From positions 1 through 20,374 of IMG/VR virus record IMGVR_UViG_3300039106_000069: 20,374 nt of DNA. One strand, 5' to 3'. Below are positions 5,299 to 12,192 of this stretch, piece by piece. The translations under genes and the position numbers were made by a program. A model generated the notes under the pieces. It was not told where the DNA came from, ran no database searches, and was given only the letters and a program-made list of their open reading frames with translations. This DNA comes from a virus. The number at the start of each line of letters is the position of its first letter. The stretch's first letter is position 1.

Positions 5299-7382
5299 TA
5301 AGCACCAATTTCATTGAAACTTACGCTAGAACGAGCAGCTACAAAGTTCAATGTAATGAAGTTGATAGAACGATTTGGCTTAATGAAGATATCAGCAACA
5401 AATTCGTTACGATCGATAACCTCACCAGTGTTATTTGTGTCATCACATTTAACGCGGAAGTCTGTAACACCACGACGACCTTGTACGTCACGCAAGAACG
5501 GTTCTACTAAGTTCTTGAATTGAGCACGAGTGAAGCTGTCGTTGAATTCAAACAATTGGTATTTAGCAGCAGTAGCAATTGCTTTCTCAAGAACGATAAA
5601 CAAGCGACGCACGTTAATACGATCGAATGCTGATGGTTTAGCTTGAAGAGTCTTGTCGCCAAACAATACAGTACCTTGTCCTGGGAAATTAACAACTGGG
5701 TTAACACCATTTTTATAAAGGTTATCACGTTCAGTTTTACCTGCGTTAACAGCTAATTTAACAACGTTTTTAATTTGACCACGGTTATAACCACCTGGAG
5801 AATACCAAGGATCATCTGTCAAATCAGTACGAGCACACAAACCAGCTACGTCACCGTTTAATGGAACCCATATATATTTGTCGTTGTAACGATCGTACTG
5901 GTATTTGTAACCAGAGTCAAGAACAGCGTATGAAGAACTTGGTAGTAAATCGCGGAATGCGTTTAGTTTATCTACTGCATCTGAACCAGTTCCGATAATA
6001 ACATCACCAGAAGTAGCATCTTGTGGAGAAACAAACGCAACGCAATCTTTACGAACTTCAGCAACGTTATTGATTACATATTCAGCAACAATATCAGAAG
6101 CTTTACCAACAGCGATCAATGAAATATCGTATAAATCGTTAGCAAACAAACCGAATCCTGCTGTTAATTGACCATCAGTTGCAGTCAAATCGTCTACACC
6201 ACCAGATAATGATACTGTAGAAGCAGATGATAATTGAACAAAAGTTGTTGCAGAGTTTCCACCCCAGTTTGTTCCTACTGTATTGTGATCCATCCACCAG
6301 ATATAGCGTGATGTTGAATTGATTACGTCTTTGTAGTAGTTATTAGTGCCATCTGATTTTTTGTTATCAGAAGCTTTAGATACAAAAGCAAATTTTTCTA
6401 AAATTGCACCGCTTGTACCAGTAAATTGGCCATCTTCATCGATAACAATGATATGCAATTCATCTTCTGCACCACCAGCTGTATCGGCAGCAGTAGATGT
6501 TCCTGGAGCTCCATCAAATTCAGCTTTATATGCCCAAGAAGTGTATGATAGACCATCAGCGATAGAAACTTTTAATGAGTTACCCAATGCGCCTGGAAAT
6601 TTAGCAGCCCATTCACCAACAACACCAGCACCATTGATATAGTTTGTAGTATAATCGTTAGTGTTATTAATTTTAATACCGCCAGTAGTAATAACAGCAG
6701 TAGCAGTAGCAGCTGGACCAGCATATGTTAATTCAGCACTACCGTTAGTTTCAGGAGTACCAACTGTTGTACCAGTAGGAGCACTAGAACCTGTAGTACC
6801 AGCAGTAGTAACTGTATACAATTTATTAGCTGAACGCAATTGAGCACCTAAAGTTACTGCAGTAGTTGCAACCCAAGCAGCTGGACCAATTGTGATTGTC
6901 GGAGGTGCTGTGTATCCAGAACCTGGAGTATTAATAATGATATTAGTAACAACACCTGATGTAAGAACTGCTGTGCCTGTAGCAGTAACGCCACCAGAAA
7001 TTTGTGGTGCTGAGAATGTAACTGTCGGAGCAGTAACGTGACCAGAACCACCAACTAAAGATGTAATTCCAGTAACTGTACCAGATTGAGTTGCCACAGC
7101 ATTTCTGTGATTAACTGTATCTACGCGAACTGTTAATAGGTTATTTGTATATGATAAGAAGTTCGCTGCAGTATAAAATGCCTGCGCGTTATCATTAGCT
7201 AATGGTGATGGTTTACCGAAACGTTGAACCAAAACATTCTCAGATGTGATTGTTACAGGGTCTAAAACTGGACCCCATGGGAATACACCTGCAAAAGCAC
7301 CAGCAGATGTTGAAACAGCAGGTACGATTGAAGAAAAATCTTTTTCTGTAACCAATACTCCTGGACTTAATTGAAATGCCAT
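5298..7382 (-). CDS. 18: Tail sheath protein gp18 with an inserted accessory domain
   Basis: A 694-aa contractile sheath subunit (T4 gp18 is 659 aa). The N-terminal sheath motif SPGVLVTEKDFSS (6-18), the middle part with KDCVAFVSP (445-453) and DSGYKYQYDRYNDKYIWVPL (489-508), GLCARTD, and the conserved C-terminal region (NFPGQGTVLFGDKTL 565-579, RINVRRLF 588-595, FIKPNRSINFITLNFVA 666-682) are all present. Residues about 101-233 are a Gly/Thr/Ala-rich insertion between sheath elements. It carries GSGHVTAPTVTF and GSGYTAPPTITIG beta repeats followed by a module beginning WVATTAVTLGA and containing TTAGTTGSSAPT. The same module type occurs in gp14. The start is supported by AAGGAG and by the upstream TATAAATG. 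It lies 82 bases downstream of gp17, as in T4. Confidence 0.96.
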   Translation of the reverse strand: MAFQLSPGVLVTEKDFSSIVPAVSTSAGAFAGVFPWGPVLDPVTITSENVLVQRFGKPSPLANDNAQAFYTAANFLSYTNNLLTVRVDTVNHRNAVATQSGTVTGITSLVGGSGHVTAPTVTFSAPQISGGVTATGTAVLTSGVVTNIIINTPGSGYTAPPTITIGPAAWVATTAVTLGAQLRSANKLYTVTTAGTTGSSAPTGTTVGTPETNGSAELTYAGPAATATAVITTGGIKINNTNDYTTNYINGAGVVGEWAAKFPGALGNSLKVSIADGLSYTSWAYKAEFDGAPGTSTAADTAGGAEDELHIIVIDEDGQFTGTSGAILEKFAFVSKASDNKKSDGTNNYYKDVINSTSRYIWWMDHNTVGTNWGGNSATTFVQLSSASTVSLSGGVDDLTATDGQLTAGFGLFANDLYDISLIAVGKASDIVAEYVINNVAEVRKDCVAFVSPQDATSGDVIIGTGSDAVDKLNAFRDLLPSSSYAVLDSGYKYQYDRYNDKYIWVPLNGDVAGLCARTDLTDDPWYSPGGYNRGQIKNVVKLAVNAGKTERDNLYKNGVNPVVNFPGQGTVLFGDKTLQAKPSAFDRINVRRLFIVLEKAIATAAKYQLFEFNDSFTRAQFKNLVEPFLRDVQGRRGVTDFRVKCDDTNNTGEVIDRNEFVADIFIKPNRSINFITLNFVAARSSVSFNEIGA
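6684..7082 (-). other. Accessory beta-domain insertion in gp18 (residues ~101-233)
   Basis: Two G-x-G-[HY]-x-x-[AP]-P-x-[VI]-T repeats (112-123 and 154-165) precede a W-x-A-T-T-A-x-x-x-G-A module (170-232) with an AGTTGS.APT core. Composition and motifs resemble an Ig-like or carbohydrate-binding-module-like display domain, predicted to be surface exposed. It is related to residues ~188-315 of gp14. Confidence 0.65.
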
Positions 7383-7401
7383 TGTAATTCTCCTTAATGC
7401 A

Positions 7402-7408
7402 TTTATAC
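7402..7408 (-). promoter_or_regulatory. Late-promoter-like TATAAAT(G) upstream of gp18
   Basis: The gp17-gp18 gap (82 bases) contains GTATAAATGC on the minus strand, 19 bases before the gp18 ATG and just upstream of its AAGGAG. The last base differs from TATAAATA, so it is a weaker match than the others. Confidence 0.4.
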
Positions 7409-7445
7409 TACAATTTTATGTTATTTGCTTGGAAGCACCACTTTT

Positions 7446-7460
7446 ACTAAATTATTTAGT
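7446..7460. repeat. Perfect AT-rich inverted repeat after gp17
   Basis: ACTAAAT and ATTTAGT form a 7-bp inverted repeat with a one-base centre, 4 bases beyond the gp17 stop. On the plus strand a run of seven T overlaps and follows its last base, but no gene on that strand would need a terminator. The single-base centre and A/T pairing make a stable RNA hairpin unlikely. Confidence 0.35.
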
Positions 7461-7464
7461 TTTT

Positions 7465-9126
7465 TTAGAAATTCAACAATTCTAATTGGTCAGGTGTTAA
7501 ATAATACTGCCCCTTCTCAATCGGTGCGCGGTTTTCTTCCCTAATTTGTTCTTGTATTTCTTCGTGCGTATCTCCATTATTATAAAAACCAAATGGAGTT
7601 AGTTCATCTTCAATTTGTCTAATGTGTGTTTCATACATTAGCTCTCTCATATTTACATTATTTAGATCTTTAAAATATGGGTTAGTTGTTAACCATCCAA
7701 ATAACACCATAGGCATAACTAAATCATCGTGATACCCATCATCTGCAGCATAAGAACCTTTAACCTCAATAAAAGTAGAGATTTCTGCAATTGTATCTAT
7801 ATCTGTAACTAAAAGTTTTTGTTCTTCAAGTAATGATTTAAATGTATGACATCCAATACGTTTAACCCTCTTATCTGTATTCACACCAAGTTGGGTTGTA
7901 CCACTACCAAAACCGCCAGAGACAAATTGTCCATTAGCAGTCCTACTTACAAATAAAATGTTTTCATATTCAAGTTCCGAATATAGAATAGTTGGAACTT
8001 GCTCGCTAGAGTTAATCTCAATTAAAACGTATGCTTGATTATAGTCATTAGCTACTTTATGTATAATGTTTGGGTATAATAAAGGACTAATCTTATTATT
8101 TCTATATTTAGCAACCTGTTTATATGGTGAAGTTGTTATATCCATAACAATAAATGCAGAATAATCCCCACCAACACCCTTTGCAGTATCGGCAACCATA
8201 ACATATGTATGACCTTTTATTGGCTCATCAATAACATCCAAACCATCTTTAGAATAAACATAATTAGAAGGGCTTAATCTACCAATAGTATCTGGACTAA
8301 TTAATGTTAGCGCAGAACCAAGGAATGCGCACATAACCTCTTGATTAAACTTAAGCTCACCAAGTAGCTCTTTTTGTTTATTAGCCCACACTTCATCTCG
8401 ATCTGGGTGTTCCCAATATTTAACTTCGACTGGTAAGAATCCATTTTGTTTCTCACCAGTACCAGACTCATTCCAGAATTTCCAGAAGTGATTATAACCC
8501 AGTGGGGTAGAAGTTAATACCACCTTTGTTGTCTTACCAGATGAAATTGTAGGGTAAGTTGACGTAAAGAAGTCTTCAGCAACGGTATTAGGGATAATTG
8601 CAGCCTCATCTACATATAAGAAGTTTACAGACTTACCACGAATACCTGCTCCAGAAGTTGCAGCTGTAAATACTTTAGAGCCATTTTCTAGTTCAATATC
8701 GCCTTTATTCCAAGTAACAACACCCTGTTGCATCCATTTTGGAATGTTTTCATACATTAATTGAAAACGAGATAGAATTTCTCTAGAAGCTGCAGCTTTA
8801 TTCGCTAAAATTGCCACTGTTTTATATTCATTAAATAATACATAATGTAAGATATAAGCAGCTACAGTTTGGGTTTTACCCATCTGACGAGGCTGCATAG
8901 AGATAATTCTATTATTATTGTGCATCGAAAGAATGAAGTTCTTTTGATATTCAAATAGTTCGAAGTTTATCAAACCACTATCAAGAGAAATAATTTTACA
9001 GTATTTTGTAATAAAGTAAATTGGATCTTTGGCACACTTGAGGAATTCTTCTACTTGGTCTTCAGTATATGGTATAGGAACACCAGCTGCTTTAAGCAGA
9101 GGGTTATTTAAATAGACTTGCGACAT
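7465..9126 (-). CDS. 17: Terminase large subunit gp17
   Basis: A 553-aa DNA packaging motor (T4 gp17 is 610 aa): an N-terminal ATPase drives DNA into the prohead through gp20 and a C-terminal nuclease cuts the concatemer. Visible ATPase elements are the Walker A motif QPRQMGKTQ (78-86), Walker B with catalytic Glu NFLYVDEAA (168-176) and the coupling motif LTSTP (204-208). Visible RNase-H-like nuclease acids are Asp313 (VADTAKG), Glu370 (LIEINSS) and Asp467/Asp468 (GYHDDLVM). The ATG follows the gp15 stop by three bases with no good Shine-Dalgarno, so translation probably depends on coupling. In T4 the small terminase gp16 sits between gp15 and gp17; here nothing does. Confidence 0.97.
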   Translation of the reverse strand: MSQVYLNNPLLKAAGVPIPYTEDQVEEFLKCAKDPIYFITKYCKIISLDSGLINFELFEYQKNFILSMHNNNRIISMQPRQMGKTQTVAAYILHYVLFNEYKTVAILANKAAASREILSRFQLMYENIPKWMQQGVVTWNKGDIELENGSKVFTAATSGAGIRGKSVNFLYVDEAAIIPNTVAEDFFTSTYPTISSGKTTKVVLTSTPLGYNHFWKFWNESGTGEKQNGFLPVEVKYWEHPDRDEVWANKQKELLGELKFNQEVMCAFLGSALTLISPDTIGRLSPSNYVYSKDGLDVIDEPIKGHTYVMVADTAKGVGGDYSAFIVMDITTSPYKQVAKYRNNKISPLLYPNIIHKVANDYNQAYVLIEINSSEQVPTILYSELEYENILFVSRTANGQFVSGGFGSGTTQLGVNTDKRVKRIGCHTFKSLLEEQKLLVTDIDTIAEISTFIEVKGSYAADDGYHDDLVMPMVLFGWLTTNPYFKDLNNVNMRELMYETHIRQIEDELTPFGFYNNGDTHEEIQEQIREENRAPIEKGQYYLTPDQLELLNF

Positions 9127-9129
9127 AAT

Positions 9130-9849
9130 TTAGAATGTAGATTCCCAGTTTTCTGTAACAGGATCTCCAGGAAGTGTACCAACTGCCTCATACTTTCTTC
9201 CTGGAATACTTACGTTAACATTAACATCTTTAATAATACCTTGATTAGTAACTGCGCCATATAAATTAGTTTTAAGCGTAAATGTCAAAGTGTGTGTAAC
9301 AAATCTTCTAGTTTGAAAGTCACCATCATAATCATCTTGAACAGAAACACTATTTAAGATGATAGGAATGTCTTGGATAACATTCATCTCTGGGACTGCA
9401 TTAATTGATAATGTATATTCAGGTGTGAATGTCGGTAATATTTGTTCAATAATCTGCATCGCATCTTCTTGAGTTTTAGTTAAAACATAAAGAGAGATTT
9501 CAATATTATATGGCACTGGAGAAAACATTGTTTTCTTTACATTACCTGAAGATTGATCACAGGTTAATTGGTTCATACGAGCAAGTTTTCTTGTTGCATC
9601 GTAATTATACCCAGTAATTTCAAACGACATTCTAGGTAAAGTTGTATATGTGGTATTGTTTAGTCCAGGATCTGAATCGATACGAACAATCCATTTTTCT
9701 TTTGGTGCATACGACAATGGGACTGCAATAGTTTGGGCTACTGCACCATCATTATCTTGTCTTGCAATTTTGATATCAGAAAACAAGCGTCCAAATGCAA
9801 CGATTGTTTTTCTGATACCTCCATGATAGAAGGTAGTATTATTTAACAT
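9130..9849 (-). CDS. 15: Tail terminator / sheath stabiliser gp15
   Basis: A 239-aa protein (T4 gp15 is 272 aa) that forms the hexameric ring ending the tail tube and sheath and docking to the neck. Family motifs are TFYHGGIRKTIVAFGRLFSD (6-25), VPLSYAPKEKW (43-53), LPRMSFEITGYNYD (71-84), PVPYNIEISLYVLTK (111-125), EQILPTFTPEYTL (135-147) and DIPIILNSVSVQDDYDGDFQ (160-179). Its ATG shares one base with the gp14 stop (TAATG), and TGGAGA in the gp14 end is a plausible ribosome binding site. The order 13-14-15 matches T4. No oddities in length or motifs. Confidence 0.95.
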   Translation of the reverse strand: MLNNTTFYHGGIRKTIVAFGRLFSDIKIARQDNDGAVAQTIAVPLSYAPKEKWIVRIDSDPGLNNTTYTTLPRMSFEITGYNYDATRKLARMNQLTCDQSSGNVKKTMFSPVPYNIEISLYVLTKTQEDAMQIIEQILPTFTPEYTLSINAVPEMNVIQDIPIILNSVSVQDDYDGDFQTRRFVTHTLTFTLKTNLYGAVTNQGIIKDVNVNVSIPGRKYEAVGTLPGDPVTENWESTF

Positions 9850-10898
9850 TATACAAAGTCTCCAAATGGATTATTCTCATTAAATACCACAGAAGCAGCT
9901 TCTTCTTTAAACTTGTTATTATCACCATAAGAAGTTTGGTTATCTATATTCTCAATAATAGAATATGCAGCTACAGAAGAACCTGAACCACCAGTGAAAG
10001 TGATTTTAGGTGGTGCTGTATATCCATTACCACCAGAAGTTAATGCCACACCCATCACCAGATTTGCTGTAGCACCAGTACCCAAGACCGCAGTACCTAT
10101 AGCTCTTGAGCCGATATACATTAAAGTTGCTGTGCCATTAGTTGTAGAACCTGAAGTATGTGTTGGTGCAGTAGAACCTGTAGTTCCTGCAACGGTAACT
10201 CTATATCTTCTTGCAGCATAATCAACTTCTGCTCCGACAGCTAATGCAGTAGTTGCAGTCCAGTTAGTTCCAAAAATAACAGTTGGCGCAGAAATATATC
10301 CAGCACCATTATTAGTCATTACAACCTCAGTGACAACACCGTTTTCAACGATGCTTGTATCATATGTTTTAAGAGTTTCGAAGTCATCAATATCCTTAAT
10401 TCCAGTAGTGATATGCTCTGAAGCATATTGGAATAATTCGACTTGGAGTTTATATACAAATAATTTGCCGATTTGATAAAACGGATCTTGGTATTGAACA
10501 AATTTTAATTCAAATAATGCATCTGTTAATGGGAAATAAAGTAAATCTCCCTCGCAAGGTCTAGTTGGAATAATTGTTGCACCGAATCTACCAATTAGTT
10601 GTTCCCAACGACGACGAGCAACTACAAGAGTTGCAGACTGTTCCATCATTAAACCAAACTTCTGTATAAATGCACCTTGACCATCAAAGCCATCTGTATT
10701 CTCTAAATACATTTCAATAGAATATGCAGACTTAAACTTGGATAAACGATCTTCACCAAGAATTTCGTCTTTGGCAACTAATGTTCTAGGAATATAATAG
10801 AAATTCTGACCATAGAATGATAGAGATTCTACAATTAAATCCTCGTGGAATAATTGTTCTGGTTTAGAACCATTAGATGTATATACTGAACGTGGCAT
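9849..10898 (-). CDS. 14: Neck protein gp14 with an inserted accessory domain
   Basis: A 349-aa neck protein, clearly longer than T4 gp14 (256 aa). With gp13 it completes the filled head and provides the tail docking site. The core is recognisable from SVYTSNG, EQLFHEDLIVESLSFYGQNF (15-34), YYIPRTLVAKDEILGED (34-50) and PTRPCEGDLLYFPLTDALFE (111-130), with the C-terminal ENNPFGDFV. The additional length is a Gly/Thr/Ala-rich insertion (about 188-315) with NGAGYISAPTVIFG and GNGYTAPPKITFTGG beta repeats flanking a WTATTALAVGA...VAGTTGSTAPT module, related to the insertion in gp18. It starts three bases after the gp13 stop with only a weak Shine-Dalgarno (TTAGG in the gp13 end) and overlaps gp15 by one base. 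Confidence 0.94.
   Translation of the reverse strand: MPRSVYTSNGSKPEQLFHEDLIVESLSFYGQNFYYIPRTLVAKDEILGEDRLSKFKSAYSIEMYLENTDGFDGQGAFIQKFGLMMEQSATLVVARRRWEQLIGRFGATIIPTRPCEGDLLYFPLTDALFELKFVQYQDPFYQIGKLFVYKLQVELFQYASEHITTGIKDIDDFETLKTYDTSIVENGVVTEVVMTNNGAGYISAPTVIFGTNWTATTALAVGAEVDYAARRYRVTVAGTTGSTAPTHTSGSTTNGTATLMYIGSRAIGTAVLGTGATANLVMGVALTSGGNGYTAPPKITFTGGSGSSVAAYSIIENIDNQTSYGDNNKFKEEAASVVFNENNPFGDFV
9954..10337 (-). other. Accessory beta-domain insertion in gp14 (residues ~188-315)
   Basis: The inserted region has the order GxGY repeat (198-209), W.ATTA module with AGTTGSTAPT core (213-272), then GxGY repeat (290-301). In gp18 both GxGY repeats precede the W.ATTA module, so the parts are shared but the order differs. 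Removing it leaves a protein near or somewhat below the T4 gp14 length. Confidence 0.65.
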
Positions 10899-10901
10899 TT
10901 T

Positions 10902-11864
10902 CTAGCCTAAAAAGAATTCGAGTGGTGCTGACTTATTCATCAATTCGTCTTCTAGATCTTTAATCTCAGTTTGAGCTTCGTCATACATACCTTGGAAGTC
11001 TATAGAAACACCACCTGGAAGAACCATACCTTGGAATTTCTTACCATTAATGCCCCATTGACGTTTAATCAAAGCAGTTGTATAGTGTTTCAACCATGGC
11101 TCATTCCAAACCTTAATAGCTTCTGATGGATCTAATGCTCTATAAGCTTCAACTAAAATAAAATCGCCAAGTCTTATTTGAGAATCCCAGTTTACATCAA
11201 GGTATAATTTACCAGCTAATCTATTGAATCTGTAAAGAGGATAACCATTTAACTCTAAACTTAACATAGCCAAGTGAGACATTACAGTTTTATAATAGAT
11301 AATTGATGTTGAAGTTAAATCATACAAATCATTTAATCGTAATTGGTATTGTAAATCAAATAGATTTTTTGATGACGATGCATTTGAAAATGGAATTACA
11401 CGTGTCACACCATAAACTAAATCTGGTATTTCTAGGTAGTGTTTATCGTAAGAGCCAAGAATTACTGGAGTCGACCCAAGAACAGCAGTTGTTCCATTTA
11501 CATTACTAGTAATAGTTTCTCCAGCAACGAAAGTTCCTGTGACTTTTTTAACTAAAAGAGTAGACCCTGAAGATTCTCTTCTAGATTCTCTACAAACAAG
11601 AGCAGTTGCGCCAGAAGTAGCACCTGTGACGGTTTCTTCAATTTGAAATGATGTGGCAGTAGATGTAGTTAAATGCAATTCAGAAGCACTAATTAAATGC
11701 TTCATATAAATTCTTTCTACACCATCCCAGTGATATTGTCTCCAATACTCAAGAGCTTCATCCATGCGATCTTCTACTTGTTGTTCATCAACGTTTACCT
11801 CAACTACAGGTTCACCTAATGAGCGTAAGCAATAATCGATAAGTTCTTGTCTAGTTGCAGCCAT
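10902..11864 (-). CDS. 13: Neck protein gp13
   Basis: A 320-aa protein (T4 gp13 is 309 aa) acting with gp14 in head completion and tail attachment. Recognisable elements are the N-terminal RQELIDYCLRSLGEPVVEVN (5-24), DRMDEALEYWRQYHWDG (32-48), HYLEIPDLVYGVTRV (142-156), FDLQYQLRLNDLYDLTS (169-185), HLAMLSLELNG (197-207) and the C-terminal PGGVSIDFQGMYDEA (283-297). Residues about 66-136 are a Thr/Gly-rich stretch with two related half-repeats, EETVTGATSGATALV and GETITSNVNGTTAVL, which look like a small inserted beta module unlike the helical remainder. AGGA upstream and an ATAAATA motif 17 bases before the ATG suggest that it opens the 13-14-15-17 unit. Confidence 0.94.
   Translation of the reverse strand: MAATRQELIDYCLRSLGEPVVEVNVDEQQVEDRMDEALEYWRQYHWDGVERIYMKHLISASELHLTTSTATSFQIEETVTGATSGATALVCRESRRESSGSTLLVKKVTGTFVAGETITSNVNGTTAVLGSTPVILGSYDKHYLEIPDLVYGVTRVIPFSNASSSKNLFDLQYQLRLNDLYDLTSTSIIYYKTVMSHLAMLSLELNGYPLYRFNRLAGKLYLDVNWDSQIRLGDFILVEAYRALDPSEAIKVWNEPWLKHYTTALIKRQWGINGKKFQGMVLPGGVSIDFQGMYDEAQTEIKDLEDELMNKSAPLEFFLG
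11457..11669 (-). other. Small beta module inserted in gp13 (residues ~66-136)
   Basis: The encoded segment contains two half-repeats of the form [EG]ET[VI]T....G.TA[VL], separated by a charged Arg/Glu/Ser linker. It differs sharply in composition from the surrounding gp13 sequence. I recall similar G-E-T-V-T-G-x-T-S-G-A-T-A repeats in structural proteins of aquatic T4-like phages. Confidence 0.5.
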
Positions 11865-11880
11865 TTTTAATTCCTAGTTT

Positions 11881-12192
11881 TTATTTATTTAGTGTTGCAA
11901 TTTGGCTTCTTAATTCTTCAATTTGCGCTTGTTGTTCTTTAATAGCTTCAATTAATAGTGGAACTAAACGTTCATATCGAACAGTTAAGTAGTTTTCATC
12001 AATCGGTGCTGGAGCTACAACCTCAGGCATAATTGCTTGTACTTGCTGGGCAGATACCCCAACTTCACGTTTAACTTCATATCCATATGATTGCGCAAGT
12101 TCGTTAGCCTCGTAGTAGAAGCCATTCAATGTCTGCACTTTATCTAATGCGTTAGGGATATTACCTAAGTTAGTTTTAAAGCGATCATCTGA
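11881..12192 (-). other. Peptidase S74 intramolecular chaperone domain (C-terminal ~103 aa)
   Basis: The segment starts at the SDDRFKTN motif, whose Ser and Lys are the family's self-cleavage residues. It continues with ALDKVQTLNGFYYE, GVSAQQVQAIMPEVV, YLTVRYERLVPLLIEAIKEQ and a short coiled coil. The order and spacing are typical of complete S74 domains, and both key residues are present. Confidence 0.9.

Noticed and set aside
5184-5523. Two overlapping plus-strand frames across the gp18-gp19 junction.
   Set aside because: They run through the C-terminus of gp18 and the gp19 leader, lack ribosome binding sites, and conflict with the well-identified tail genes.
6854-7054. A 66-aa minus-strand frame inside the gp18 insertion.
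   Set aside because: It is a Leu/Gln-rich out-of-frame reading of the repetitive insert; the gp18 frame is continuous through it.
5298-7382. Extra length of gp18 and gp14, considered as gene fusion or frameshift artefacts.
   Set aside because: The reading frames are uninterrupted and conserved family motifs flank the additional segments on both sides, so in-frame insertion explains them.
7446-7466. AT-rich inverted repeat with a T-run on the plus strand, considered as a terminator.
   Set aside because: There is no gene on that strand to terminate, the stem is all A/T except one pair, and the central loop is one base. It is listed only as an inverted repeat.
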